Under the pieces are notes generated by a model. The model was not told the origin of the DNA. It made no database searches and saw only the letters and a list, made by a program, of their open reading frames with translations. A stretch of 64,000 nt of DNA from Pedobacter schmidteae (GTDB lineage Bacteria > Bacteroidota > Bacteroidia > Sphingobacteriales > Sphingobacteriaceae): positions 3,283,097 to 3,347,096 of the forward strand of contig NZ_LS999839.1 of assembly GCF_900564155.1 (NCBI RefSeq), read 5' to 3'. Position 1 is the stretch's first letter. Every line of letters starts with the position of its first letter. This document shows positions 52,150 through 62,491 of this stretch, piece after piece. Both the position numbers and the translations under genes were made by a program.

Positions 52150-54591
52150 TTAAACAGTTATTGAACCAACCGCCAGTAGATCCTCTATTTCCTTTATTGC
52201 CTTTACGGTTTTCATAAAAGAATCTGGTGTAACAGATATCGTATCAATTCCTTCTTCAACCAGGAACTGTGCGAAATCAGGGTAATCTGATGGGCCCTGA
52301 CCACATATTCCTACTTTTACATTCATTTTTTTTGCGGTTTTAATCAGGTTAGAAATCATCATTTTTACCGCATCGTTCCGTTCGTTGTACAAATCGGCAA
52401 CCAATGAGGAGTCTCTGTCCAGTCCAAGTACCAATTGGGTAAGGTCGTTTGAGCCAATGGAAAAGCCATCAATGTGTTGAGCAAATTGCTCGGCCAGGAT
52501 CACATTTGAAGGAACTTCAGCCATCAGGTAAACTTCCAGGTCATTTTCACCACGCTTTAAACCATACGCATTCATGGTGTCATAAACCCTTAGTAGCTCG
52601 TTAATGGTGCGGCAAAATGGTACCATCACAACCACGTTATCTAATCCCATTGTTTCCCTGACCTTTTTTATGGCTTTGCATTCCATTCCAAACGCCTCTT
52701 TATAAGTTTCGGCATAATATCTTGAGGCACCTCTCCATCCAATCATTGGATTTTCTTCGCTGGGCTCAAAATATTTCCCGCCGGGCATATTGTAATACTC
52801 ATTGGTTTTGAAATCTGAGAAACGTACAATCACCTTGTTGGGGTAGCAAGAAGCGGCAATTTTTGCTATACCATAAGATAGTTTTTCTATGAAATAAGTT
52901 TCCTCGTCTTGGTAGCCGGCAATTGTTGCCTTGATGTGTGCGGTTAACTGTTCGTCATTTAAACTTTGGTGCTTAAGGAGCGCCATTGGGTGAATTTTGA
53001 TGTAGTTATTGATAATAAATTCCTCACGAGCAAGTCCCACGCCCTTTGCCGGATAGCTGGCGTATTGAAATGCAATGTCGGGCGAGCCAATGTTCATCAT
53101 TACCGGGGTATTGATTTCTGGCAAAGCCGAAAGATCGATCTCATTTTTTGTAAATGGAATAATTCCTTTGTATACAATTCCTGTTTCTCCTTCGGCGCAT
53201 GAAACCGTAATCTCGTCGCCCGTTTTCAATGCCGCTGTAGCCTGATCGCAACCCACTATTGCCGGTACGCCCAGTTCTCGGGCTACAATAGCTGCATGGC
53301 AGGTACGGCCACCTTTATTGGTAATGATTGCTGAAGCTTTTTTCATTACCGGTTCCCAGTCCGGATCGGTCATGTCAGTAACCATTACGTCACCAGGCAA
53401 AAAGTTTATCTCGTGGATGCGGTGTTTTTCCAGTCCTTGTAAGTTGTGTACCCTGCCAGAGGCAATTTTATCGCCCACTGCAATGCCCTTCAACAAGATG
53501 CTTTTATGTCTGTTTGTATCCGTGATATGATATGTTGTAATGCAATTGTTTTTTTTCAGCGAATGAATGGTCTCGGGCCTGGCCTGCACAATAAATAGCT
53601 CTCCCGTAATGCCATCTACTGCCCATTCCACATCCATAGGGCACCATTTGCCTTTTAATTTTGAATAATAATCTTCAATAACGACCACCCAGGTGCTGAG
53701 CTGCAAAATCTGTTCGTTGGACAGGCAAAATCTAGCCGAATCTTCCACAGCAGTTTCTATAGTGGTCAGGTTTTGCTCACCAGATCCGTAGATCATTTTT
53801 TGCTGTTTCTTGCCTAATTTTTTTTCAATGATTGCTGCAAAACCTTTTTTAAGCAGGGGTTTATAAACAATAAATTCATCGGGATTAATCGCGCCCTGGA
53901 CAATTAATTCGCCCAGACCGTAAGAACCGTTGATAATTACGGCATCCTTAAAGCCGCTTTCCGTGTCAATGGAAAAGGCTACTCCAGAAACGCCCACATC
54001 AGAACGGACCATTTTTTGTACGCATACCGAAAGGCCGATGTTAAAATGACCAAACCGGAAGGATTCTCTATAACTGATGGCTCTGTCTGTAAATAATGAT
54101 GCAAAGCAGTTTTTAATGGCGTTCAGTAAATCCTTTTCACCCCTGATGTTTAAATAGGTGTCTTGCTGGCCGGCAAAGGATGCATCGGGAAGATCTTCGG
54201 CAGTTGCAGATGAACGAACAGCAACCCCCATGGTCTGGCCGTCATAAGGATCTAAAAGCGCCTTGTAGGCGTTTAAAATCTCCGCTTCCATTTCCATGGA
54301 AAACGTTCCGTTTTGTATCAGTTGACGAACTTGCTGACCACATGACGATAAAACCTGCAGGTTGTCAATATCGGAGTGTTCAATAATAGCTCTTATTTGC
54401 TTATCCAGGTCATTGTCCTTTATAAATTGAAAATAAGCAGAGCTTGTAACGATAAAACCATTTGGAATTTTAACGCCAAGCGGTGTAAGTTTTTGTAGCA
54501 TCTCACCAAGTGATGCATTTTTTCCACCTACCAATTCGATGTCTCCGATAGAAGCTTCGATAAGGCCCATTGTAAATCTGTTCGTTTTCAT
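52150..54591 (-). CDS. ppsA: Phosphoenolpyruvate synthase (pyruvate, water dikinase)
   Basis: 813 residues, full length. Order: N-terminal ATP-grasp/PEP synthase binding domain (VGGKNASLGEML, RSSATAEDLPDASFAGQQDT, INGSYGLGELIVQG), mobile phosphohistidine domain (GGRTCHAAIVARELGVPAIV, the His being phosphorylated), and PEP-utilising barrel (MIGWRGASRYY, VMVPFCRTINE, FSIGSNDLTQLVLGLDRDS, GICGQGPSDYP). Converts pyruvate plus ATP to PEP, the entry to gluconeogenesis. Divergent from the AraC gene at 54718. Useful when the cell grows on two- and three-carbon compounds or amino acids, as the upstream operon would supply. Confidence 0.93.
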   Translation of the reverse strand: MKTNRFTMGLIEASIGDIELVGGKNASLGEMLQKLTPLGVKIPNGFIVTSSAYFQFIKDNDLDKQIRAIIEHSDIDNLQVLSSCGQQVRQLIQNGTFSMEMEAEILNAYKALLDPYDGQTMGVAVRSSATAEDLPDASFAGQQDTYLNIRGEKDLLNAIKNCFASLFTDRAISYRESFRFGHFNIGLSVCVQKMVRSDVGVSGVAFSIDTESGFKDAVIINGSYGLGELIVQGAINPDEFIVYKPLLKKGFAAIIEKKLGKKQQKMIYGSGEQNLTTIETAVEDSARFCLSNEQILQLSTWVVVIEDYYSKLKGKWCPMDVEWAVDGITGELFIVQARPETIHSLKKNNCITTYHITDTNRHKSILLKGIAVGDKIASGRVHNLQGLEKHRIHEINFLPGDVMVTDMTDPDWEPVMKKASAIITNKGGRTCHAAIVARELGVPAIVGCDQATAALKTGDEITVSCAEGETGIVYKGIIPFTKNEIDLSALPEINTPVMMNIGSPDIAFQYASYPAKGVGLAREEFIINNYIKIHPMALLKHQSLNDEQLTAHIKATIAGYQDEETYFIEKLSYGIAKIAASCYPNKVIVRFSDFKTNEYYNMPGGKYFEPSEENPMIGWRGASRYYAETYKEAFGMECKAIKKVRETMGLDNVVVMVPFCRTINELLRVYDTMNAYGLKRGENDLEVYLMAEVPSNVILAEQFAQHIDGFSIGSNDLTQLVLGLDRDSSLVADLYNERNDAVKMMISNLIKTAKKMNVKVGICGQGPSDYPDFAQFLVEEGIDTISVTPDSFMKTVKAIKEIEDLLAVGSITV

Positions 54592-54717
54592 TGCTTAATT
54601 ATATGGAGACAAAAGTAGGGGGCTGGCAGAATCTTCTTTTGTTAAATATTAAGATAAAATGATACTATATTAATAATTTTATTAATATTTTTATTTTTTC
54701 ATATTTATATAATATAA

Positions 54718-55602
54718 ATGGCGAATTTTTTTGAGCAAATTTTAAAGGTCAAAAGCTCCACTTTTGTGTTAACAGAAGCGAACACTTACCATGCACTCAA
54801 CGATTTTCACAACCATCAGGCTATGGAACTCATTTATATCAAATCGGGAGAGGGAACATTTTCCATAGGCAACACTTCAAGAAGGATCTCTGGCGATACT
54901 ATGATTATGATAGGGGAGAATGTGCCGCATATGTTCAAATTTGAAACCAATAGGTATTATGATTATGCCATGAAGCACGCCAAACCACCCGTGCCATTGC
55001 AATTGTTGATGTTGCATTTTGATCCCAATAAGTTGGGAAAGGATTTTTTGGGCCTTCCCGAAAACTTAATGCTTAATAACCTCCTTTCTGAAGCCAAAAA
55101 GGGACTTTTGATCAATAAACACTCAAAAAATGTAGTGGTCGAATATCTAAATAAAATTGAAATATCACCCAGCTACGAACAGTTGCCATTGTTGTTGCAG
55201 TTGTTGAACAAAATTGCCGAAAGCCAGGAATTGTTAAATTTATCAGATCATAAAGTGCAAAAGCCTTTTAAGAAGATCGATGAAACCAGGTTAACCATGA
55301 TCTATCTGTTTACCATGGATAATTTTTACAAAGAAATTAAACTAAAGGAAATTGCAAAGATTGTTCATATGGTACCCAATGCATTTTGTTATTATTTTAA
55401 GTTACGTACGGGCCGAACTTATTTTGATTTTTTGATTGAGGTAAGAATAGAACATGCCTGTAAATTGCTGAGAGAAAAAAATGATAGTATAACTTCGGTT
55501 TGCAACGATTCGGGCTTTACCAATTTGTCAAATTTCAACAGGTACTTTAAATTACAAACAGGAAAATCGCCCTTAGAGTATCGTAGGGATTATAGAAACT
55601 AG
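54718..55602 (+). CDS. AraC-family transcriptional regulator with cupin-type sensor
   Basis: 294 residues. N-terminal AraC ligand-binding cupin (NHQAMELIYIKSGEGTFSIG, ISGDTMIMIGENVPHMF), C-terminal two helix-turn-helix motifs (LKEIAKIVHMVPNAFCYYFK and ITSVCNDSGFTNLSNFNRYF, then TGKSPLEYRR). The N-terminal half is of the sugar-sensing type. It is divergent from ppsA and just upstream of sigma operon 3, so it may control either or both. No signal peptide. Confidence 0.85.
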   Translation: MANFFEQILKVKSSTFVLTEANTYHALNDFHNHQAMELIYIKSGEGTFSIGNTSRRISGDTMIMIGENVPHMFKFETNRYYDYAMKHAKPPVPLQLLMLHFDPNKLGKDFLGLPENLMLNNLLSEAKKGLLINKHSKNVVVEYLNKIEISPSYEQLPLLLQLLNKIAESQELLNLSDHKVQKPFKKIDETRLTMIYLFTMDNFYKEIKLKEIAKIVHMVPNAFCYYFKLRTGRTYFDFLIEVRIEHACKLLREKNDSITSVCNDSGFTNLSNFNRYFKLQTGKSPLEYRRDYRN

Positions 55603-55665
55603 CAATAGCCTGCGCCTAATTATTACTGAAGTTTTATATTTATATTTAAATACAATCCCAATCTA

Positions 55666-56253
55666 ATGAAATCATACGCCAATCTGAGTGACGAGGAACT
55701 TATTTTGCTCTTAAAAGACCGAGATCAGATTGCATTTGCTGAGGTTTATGAAAGATATTGGCGGATTATATATGGTCACGTATACAAAATGCTGCTTGAT
55801 GAGGAGGAAGCTAAGGATATTTTACAGGAGGTTTTCAGTTCTGTTTGGTTAAAATCCGGAGATTTTTCGGCCAATATCAATTTGGCAGGTTACCTTTTTG
55901 TGTCGGCAAAAAACCGGGTATTGAATTTCATACGAAAAAATAAAACGCAGGATGCCTATATCACCTCTCTGGCAAAATATGTAGACCAGTTTTGCACGTC
56001 GACTATGGATCAGTTGGACGAACGGGATGTGGCGGCTGCCATTGAACGGGAAATTCAATCTTTGCCCAAACAAATGCGGGAAGTATTTGAACTGAGTAGG
56101 AAAGAATGCTTGTCGTACAAGGAGATTGCGATCCGTTTGGGGATTTCGGAAGAAACCGTGAAAAAGCAAATTTATAATGCCATTAAAAGAATGAGAATTG
56201 GCTTAAAGGATGCTGTTGGTTCGTCTATTGCCATACTTATTTTCTTGCGATAA
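55666..56253 (+). CDS. ECF RNA polymerase sigma-70 factor (system 3)
   Basis: 195 residues. Region 2 FAEVYERYWRIIYGHVYKML and EEAKDILQEVFSSVWLKSG; region 4 SLPKQMREVFELSRKECLSY and KEIAIRLGISEETVKKQIYN. FecI-like. Followed by FecR, SusC, SusD and a glycan enzyme, so it should induce that polysaccharide utilisation locus. It starts 63 bases after the AraC gene. Confidence 0.9.
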   Translation: MKSYANLSDEELILLLKDRDQIAFAEVYERYWRIIYGHVYKMLLDEEEAKDILQEVFSSVWLKSGDFSANINLAGYLFVSAKNRVLNFIRKNKTQDAYITSLAKYVDQFCTSTMDQLDERDVAAAIEREIQSLPKQMREVFELSRKECLSYKEIAIRLGISEETVKKQIYNAIKRMRIGLKDAVGSSIAILIFLR

Positions 56254-56327
56254 TTTTTTTATTACCATCTACCACTTCTATGCTTCTGGTGTGTTTATAG
56301 TTTAATCACCCCTTAATTTTGGTATAT

Positions 56328-57473
56328 ATGAACAACAAAGAAGCAAGAGAACTACTGGACAAATATATTGAAGGAGGTATTGGTACTCAGGAGCGTGCAT
56401 GGGTTGACCATTGGTACCTGAATGAAGCGTCGGGCCGAACGCTGAATGATGACCAGTCTTTTGAACATTTGAACGAAGAGATATGGAAAGAAGTTTTGGA
56501 AAGGGCCGGTCTTCGAAAAAGAAATAAAACTCTTCGCATATGGATGACGAGTGCTGCGGCTATATTTTTATTGATTATGGGTATTGGTCTTCTTATTCAA
56601 AACGTTCAGAACGGGCCGGGTAAAATTAAAACCAGGCAGCTCAGCAGTAACATTAAGCCGGGAAGTAATAAGGCAATGCTTACTTTGGGAAATGGGAAAA
56701 AGATTGTATTAAATGATATACCTGTTGGTAAAGTGATCAAACAAGAGGGGATAAGCATCACTAAAACTTCAGATGGCGAATTAATCTATTCGATGAGCAA
56801 TTCGGAGGCTAACCAACAAGATAAAAAAAATACCTTTAATGTTATTGAAACACCTAAAGGTGGTCAATATCAGGTAAACCTTCCGGATGGGACAAAGGTT
56901 TGGCTAAATTCTGCTTCCACACTTAAATATCCAACTAGCTTTAGTCCTTTGGAAAGAAGGGTGGAACTTAGCGGAGAGGGGTATTTTGAGGTAGCACATA
57001 TGGCCAGAAGACCCTTTAAGGTTATAGTTGATCGTCAGGAGATAAGGGTTTTGGGTACCCACTTTGATATTAATGCATATAAGGAGGGGATCGGAACCAG
57101 AACCACTTTGGTGAGCGGGAGTGTGAAAGTTACAGAGCTTGGAAAGTCTGTTGTATTGAAGCCGGGAGAACAGTCGTTGTTTAAAAATGATGTTTTTGCG
57201 GTGAATGAAGCTAATATTGAAATGATATTGGCCTGGAAGAATGGTTTTTTTATGTTTAAAAATACCAGCCTCCAGGAATTGATGAATCAATTGTCCAGAT
57301 GGTATGACATTGAAGTGGAATATGAGGGCGAGATTCCAAAGTTGTCATTTAACGGGAAATTGTATAGAAATACCAGCCTGGACGAAACTTTAAAATTACT
57401 GGAGTTTTCGAAAGTAAAATTTAAGATTGAAGGCAAAAAGATGAGGATTTTGTCGCAATCTAAAGCCAAATAA
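56328..57473 (+). CDS. FecR-family anti-sigma factor (system 3)
   Basis: 381 residues from the ATG at 56328 (MNNKEARELLDKYIEGG); a TTG three codons upstream is less likely. Cytoplasmic N-terminus, membrane helix near 67-87 (IWMTSAAAIFLLIMGIGLLI), periplasmic FecR domain (GGQYQVNLPDGTKVWLNSAS, RVELSGEGYFEVA) and C-terminal DUF4974 domain (LQELMNQLSRWYDIEVEYE). Relays the SusC signal to the sigma factor. Confidence 0.9.
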   Translation: MNNKEARELLDKYIEGGIGTQERAWVDHWYLNEASGRTLNDDQSFEHLNEEIWKEVLERAGLRKRNKTLRIWMTSAAAIFLLIMGIGLLIQNVQNGPGKIKTRQLSSNIKPGSNKAMLTLGNGKKIVLNDIPVGKVIKQEGISITKTSDGELIYSMSNSEANQQDKKNTFNVIETPKGGQYQVNLPDGTKVWLNSASTLKYPTSFSPLERRVELSGEGYFEVAHMARRPFKVIVDRQEIRVLGTHFDINAYKEGIGTRTTLVSGSVKVTELGKSVVLKPGEQSLFKNDVFAVNEANIEMILAWKNGFFMFKNTSLQELMNQLSRWYDIEVEYEGEIPKLSFNGKLYRNTSLDETLKLLEFSKVKFKIEGKKMRILSQSKAK

Positions 57474-57562
57474 ACAAAAAACACTAACCAAATTTTAATT
57501 GAGCGTATGAATAAAATGACCCTACCTACCTAAAAAGATAGCAATGGATTAAACAAAAAAAA

Positions 57563-57592
57563 CCGTAGAAGTAGGTCTAAGTACTTCTACGG
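57563..57592 (+). promoter_or_regulatory. Leader hairpin before susC (system 3)
   Basis: CCGTAGAAGTA and TACTTCTACGG pair (11 bp, perfect) around an 8-nt loop, 90 nt before the SusC start. Then CTGAGTTAATCCC and a second perfect hairpin, GTTCCTGA-TAAGA-TCAGGAAC (57613-57633), and the shared ATTAACCCAAACAACC just before the ATG. Same order as in system 2. Confidence 0.7.
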
Positions 57593-57682
57593 CAATAGCT
57601 GAGTTAATCCCGGTTCCTGATAAGATCAGGAACTAAAACCAATTGATCATTAATTTTTGTATTAACCCAAACAACCAAAAGT

Positions 57683-60600
57683 ATGAAAATAATTGCTTTT
57701 CACCTAGCTGTGCCTAAACCACAGCTGATGTCAAAAATACTGTTAACAATGAAGCTAACCACTTTTCTGCTGCTTATAGGCCTTTTCACGGCAAATGCCC
57801 GAACTTATGGGCAGATTAGCTTAAATGAGCGAAATACTTCTTTAAATAGAATTTTTCATCTGATAGAAAAACAGAGCAAGTACGTTTTTTTTATTGGAAA
57901 CACTGATTTAAGCGAGGCAAGGACTTCAATAAATATCTCTAACGGCACACTCGAGGATGTTTTGAAGGAATGCCTTAAAGGGCAGCTCTTAACGTTTAAG
58001 ATTGTAGGTCGTAATGTAGCCATTACCAGACTTGAAAAAACAAATATATCACCGGAATCCTTCGCTGAAATCAGGGGGCGGGTAGTAGACCAGAAAGGAG
58101 ATCCTGTTGCGGGGGCAAACGTGTTTGTAAAAACGAGGACTAATGAAGGGACAACCACCGGTAAAGACGGGCAGTTTGTGATTACCGCAATTAAAGGCGA
58201 CATCCTGGTGGTTTCTTTTGTAGGATATAAAAGAAAGGAAATTGAAGTAACCAGCAGTACTACGATTAACATTGTATTGGAAGAAGAATCTATGCAACTG
58301 ATGGAGTCGGTAGTGGTGGGATATGGTACGGTAAAGAAAAAAGACCTTACCGGATCTGTGTCTTCACTGGGTGGCGACAAGGTTACCCAGGTTAAAGCAG
58401 TTTCTAATATTGCACAAGCGTTGCAAGGCCAAATGGCAGGGGTTCAGGTTAATCAAGGATCCGGACAGCCTGGCGAGGGCATGCTGATTTCTATCAGAGG
58501 CACAAATTCAATAAACGGTGGCAATGCTCCCCTGTATGTGATAGATGGAATTCTTACACAAGGGATATCTGCCCAGGTAAATGTTGATGACATTGCTTCT
58601 ATTGATGTTTTAAAAGACGCTTCGTCGACGGCAATCTATGGTTCCAGAGGTGCCAATGGGGTTATTGTAATTACTACAAAAACTGGTCAGGCCGGCAAGC
58701 TTAGGGTAAATTATGATGGGTACTATGGTTTTCAGGACTTGCGTAAAAGAGCTGACCTGATTGATGCTTCCTCCTTTGCGCAATTAAAAAATGAAGTAGC
58801 GCAGAACGATGGAAAGCCGCTACCTTATACTGCAGCACAAATTGATGGCCTGGGAAAAGGTACCGATTGGCAATCTTTGGTCTATAAAACAGCGCCCATG
58901 CAAAACCACACCTTGTCTTTTTCTGGTGCAACTGATGTGACGAAATACTATATCTCTATGGGATATTTTGACCAGGATGGTATCATCGAAAATTCCAACT
59001 ACAGAAGGTTGTCGTCAAGGATCAACTTTAATCAAAAGTTAAATGAGAGGCTTGATTTTAATACCAGCTTATCTGTTATCCAGGAAAGGTACCGCAGGGC
59101 AAATTATCAAAATGCCGATTACGGTGGTGTGCCGTTTCAAACAATGGTAATGCCTCCAACAGATGGCGTTTATGACGATAATGGTAAGTACACGGTATTT
59201 ACCGGGGTAAGCTGGGGGCAGACAAACCCCGTGGGGATGGCAAGGGAGCAATACAATCCAAAGAATACTTTGAGCATACTGGGGACCGTTGGGTTTACCT
59301 ATGAGCTTATCAAAGGCTTAAAATTAAAGTCTACAGTAAGTGTAGATGCAAATAATAATAAACAGGATACTTATAATCCGCCATCCATAACATTTGGTCA
59401 GCCTGCAGGAAATGCCTCCAAAACTTACAGCAATGGCTCGTCGTTTGTAAATGAAAATACGCTGAACTATAATTATAGCCGGGGTAATCATTTTTTTGAT
59501 GCATTGGCGGGTTTCACTTATCAGTATGATAAATCGGAGAGCCTTTACAGTGGAAACGCCGCAGGATTTGTTACCGAAGCTTATTTAAATAACAATATCC
59601 AGTCGGCCACCAACAAAGGACAGCCGGAAACCACTTACGAGAGCAGAAAGTTGCTTTCCTATCTGGCAAGATTGAACTACAATTACAAGGGGAAGTATTT
59701 TGCTACGTTCACAGGTCGGTCTGATGGTTCATCTGTATTTGGCGCCAATAACAAATATGCCTTTTTCCCTTCGGGGGCTCTTGCCTGGAGAATTTCTGAA
59801 GAGGACTTTATGAAAGACAGCCGTTCGGTTTCCAACTTAAAAATCAGGACCAGTTACGGATCGTCTGGTAACCAGGCCATCAGGCCATATCGTACACTGG
59901 CAAGTGTAACCGGTGTTAATCCTATTTTCGACAATAAGCCTAACCTGGGCTATATTTTAGGCTCTTTGTCTAACGGGGATCTTAAATGGGAAACCACTGA
60001 TGAATTTGATTTGGGAATTGATTTAGGTCTTTTTAACGATAGGGTACAATTTACGGCCGATTATTACGACAAAAAGACCAGAGACCTGCTGTTGGAGGTA
60101 ACCTTGCCGCCATCTTCGGGTTTCGGTTCGGTATTGCAAAATGTGGGCATGGTACGCAACCGTGGTTTTGAATTTCAATTGAGCACAAGAAATATAGAAA
60201 ATAGCGACTTTAAATGGTCCAGCCAACTCACGTTTTCGCGCAATAGAAATACGGTGGCCGATTTGGGGAAAGCAGCAGACGGAAGCCCAATTGTTAAAAA
60301 AGAAGTGGGTACAGGCGGCAACTGGTTTCCTATGATTTTAAACAAGCCTATGTTTTCATTCTATGGTCAGACTGTAACTGGCGTTTACCAGACAGATGCT
60401 GAAGCAGTAGCTAATGGAGAAATACAAAAGAAAGCTGGTGATTATAAGTTCCTCGATTATAATGGCGATGGTGTGGTGAGTGACGATGACAGGCATGTGC
60501 TGACGGATATGACACCTAAATTCACTTTCGGTTTTAACAACACCTTTAGCTATAAGAATTTTGATCTGAAACTGATGTTTGTCGGTTCTATAGGCAACCA

Positions 60601-61015
60601 TCTGGTAAATGAGTTCAGGAAGTATAACTTAACGCTAAATGGATTATGGACGCCAACACAGGAAGCATTTGACAACCGCTGGAAAGGTAATGGCACTAGT
60701 AATAGTGGTGATAGGCCTTCAGCCAACAGTATGCAATACACCCGCGATTATGCCAATAGTTTATGGGTAGAAAATGGTTCATACGTAAAATTAAGAGACA
60801 TTACACTGGCATACAATTTTTCAGCAAGATTGCTCAAAGCAATGAAGGTATCCTCGGTAAATGTGTATGTAAGTGCTCAGAATTATCTGACAATAACTAA
60901 CTATTCGGGGTATGATCCCGAAGTTTCATGGGCTTCGGCATCGGTAAATGGCTGGGACAGGGGTAACTATCCTTCCATGAAATCGATTACCGCGGGTGTT
61001 AAGGTGAATTTTTAA
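57683..61015 (+). CDS. SusC/RagA TonB-linked outer-membrane transporter (system 3)
   Basis: 1110 residues. Leader region to about 45 (ends ANARTYGQ), STN domain (about 50-115, TSLNRIFHLIEKQSKYVFFI), CarboxypepD_reg-like domain (about 130-210, GDPVAGANVFVKTRTNEGTT), plug (LKDASSTAIYGSRGANGVIV), beta barrel ending ITAGVKVNF. It is likely the transporter of the glycan attacked by the enzyme at the end of the window. The STN domain links it to the sigma/FecR pair. Confidence 0.93.
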   Translation: MKIIAFHLAVPKPQLMSKILLTMKLTTFLLLIGLFTANARTYGQISLNERNTSLNRIFHLIEKQSKYVFFIGNTDLSEARTSINISNGTLEDVLKECLKGQLLTFKIVGRNVAITRLEKTNISPESFAEIRGRVVDQKGDPVAGANVFVKTRTNEGTTTGKDGQFVITAIKGDILVVSFVGYKRKEIEVTSSTTINIVLEEESMQLMESVVVGYGTVKKKDLTGSVSSLGGDKVTQVKAVSNIAQALQGQMAGVQVNQGSGQPGEGMLISIRGTNSINGGNAPLYVIDGILTQGISAQVNVDDIASIDVLKDASSTAIYGSRGANGVIVITTKTGQAGKLRVNYDGYYGFQDLRKRADLIDASSFAQLKNEVAQNDGKPLPYTAAQIDGLGKGTDWQSLVYKTAPMQNHTLSFSGATDVTKYYISMGYFDQDGIIENSNYRRLSSRINFNQKLNERLDFNTSLSVIQERYRRANYQNADYGGVPFQTMVMPPTDGVYDDNGKYTVFTGVSWGQTNPVGMAREQYNPKNTLSILGTVGFTYELIKGLKLKSTVSVDANNNKQDTYNPPSITFGQPAGNASKTYSNGSSFVNENTLNYNYSRGNHFFDALAGFTYQYDKSESLYSGNAAGFVTEAYLNNNIQSATNKGQPETTYESRKLLSYLARLNYNYKGKYFATFTGRSDGSSVFGANNKYAFFPSGALAWRISEEDFMKDSRSVSNLKIRTSYGSSGNQAIRPYRTLASVTGVNPIFDNKPNLGYILGSLSNGDLKWETTDEFDLGIDLGLFNDRVQFTADYYDKKTRDLLLEVTLPPSSGFGSVLQNVGMVRNRGFEFQLSTRNIENSDFKWSSQLTFSRNRNTVADLGKAADGSPIVKKEVGTGGNWFPMILNKPMFSFYGQTVTGVYQTDAEAVANGEIQKKAGDYKFLDYNGDGVVSDDDRHVLTDMTPKFTFGFNNTFSYKNFDLKLMFVGSIGNHLVNEFRKYNLTLNGLWTPTQEAFDNRWKGNGTSNSGDRPSANSMQYTRDYANSLWVENGSYVKLRDITLAYNFSARLLKAMKVSSVNVYVSAQNYLTITNYSGYDPEVSWASASVNGWDRGNYPSMKSITAGVKVNF

Positions 61016-61032
61016 TTTTTAAGATTTTGATT

Positions 61033-62481
61033 ATGAAACGATATCATATATTTTCTTTGTTGTGCATACTGTTGGTTACTTTCAATATCACAGCATGTAA
61101 AAAGGGGCTGGAAGAAAGCCCAAAAACATTTGTCTCTCCGGATATATTTTTTAGCAACCCCGATAGTTATGAACTGGCTGTGGTGGGTATTTATACAAGT
61201 CTTCCCTTGTTTAGCGGTAATCGCGCAATGCTACTGGAGATGTGTACAGACATTTATGGTACGCCTTCATCGGCTTTTGAACAGGCATTGCCTACCTATA
61301 AAAATGATCCGGATCCATCAATGTACAACACCCGAGAGGCATGGTCAAGCGCTTACGCCATCATTAAGAATGCAAATTTCATTATTGAGCAACTGCCAAA
61401 TGGCCCTTTGTCTGACACTAAAAAAAATCAGCTGATGGGAGAAGCCCGTTTTTTAAGGGCATATGCTTACTTTTATCTGGTACAATTGTATGGAGCCGTC
61501 CCTATGCCCATTAAAACTGCGAAAAATTATAGCGATCTACAGGCCCCCCGCACATCGGAAGCCGAAGTTTATAACCTGATACTTGACGATCTGACCTTTG
61601 CCGAGGCCAATATGCCCGATGATGCCGCAGTTAAAGGACGTGCTTATAAACTTGTCTCAACTGCGTTGTTGGCCAAGGTATATCTCACCATGGCTGGGAA
61701 TCCTTTGAAACAAACAAAGTATCTTGTAAATGCCAGGGACAAGGCTTTGGCGGTTATCAATTCCAAAAAGTTTCAACTGGTAGCCGATTTTGCAGAGGTT
61801 TTTCATAAAACAACCTATACAACAGAGTCCATCTGGGAGAAACTTTATGAGACCGGGCGGGGAGGAAGTCCGGGACATGGTCTTACCGTTACCGCACCTG
61901 GTTATACGCCTATTCTTCTTCCGGCCGACTGGTTTATCAACAGTTTTGCAAAAGGTGACCAGAGAAAAGAATGGGGTATTGTGCAAAACTATAAAGACCC
62001 TAAAGGAGTAGTGCTGAACCCGTTTTTTCGCAAGTTCGCTGACGTATCTGTAATCGACGCCGGAACCACTGCTTCGGCGGCAATTGTAAACTACACATTT
62101 CCCTACATGCGACTGGCAGAGATGTACCTGATTGCTGCTGAGGCCGAGAACGAAATGAACGGACCGGCAAATGCCTATCAGTATATCAATGAAATCAGGA
62201 AAAGGGCCAGGGTAAACAAAGCAGATCTGACTAATGTTCCTGACCTGACCGGGCTTTCAAAAGATCAGTTCCGGGCTGCGGTACTGATGGAACGGAAATG
62301 GGAACTTTGCCTGGAAGGTAGTACCTGGTTTGATTTAAAAAGAACAGATAATTTTCAGCTCATTCAAACACGTAGGGGTAGCGGTTTGACCAACCCAATA
62401 GGGCTTTACAACCAAACCTGGCTGATTCCCGATAATGAGGTTGTAAACAATAATATTGCTCAGAATCCACGCTATCATTAA
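61033..62481 (+). CDS. SusD/RagB-family outer-membrane lipoprotein (system 3)
   Basis: 482 residues from the ATG at 61033; a TTG two codons earlier is unlikely. Lipobox ITAC, then LEESPKTFVSPDIFFSNPDS. TPR helices (GEARFLRAYAYFYLVQLYGA) and the C-terminal VLMERKWELCLEGSTWFDLK are SusD hallmarks. Surface partner of the SusC gene just upstream. Confidence 0.9.
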   Translation: MKRYHIFSLLCILLVTFNITACKKGLEESPKTFVSPDIFFSNPDSYELAVVGIYTSLPLFSGNRAMLLEMCTDIYGTPSSAFEQALPTYKNDPDPSMYNTREAWSSAYAIIKNANFIIEQLPNGPLSDTKKNQLMGEARFLRAYAYFYLVQLYGAVPMPIKTAKNYSDLQAPRTSEAEVYNLILDDLTFAEANMPDDAAVKGRAYKLVSTALLAKVYLTMAGNPLKQTKYLVNARDKALAVINSKKFQLVADFAEVFHKTTYTTESIWEKLYETGRGGSPGHGLTVTAPGYTPILLPADWFINSFAKGDQRKEWGIVQNYKDPKGVVLNPFFRKFADVSVIDAGTTASAAIVNYTFPYMRLAEMYLIAAEAENEMNGPANAYQYINEIRKRARVNKADLTNVPDLTGLSKDQFRAAVLMERKWELCLEGSTWFDLKRTDNFQLIQTRRGSGLTNPIGLYNQTWLIPDNEVVNNNIAQNPRYH

Positions 62482-62491
62482 TATATTGTAT

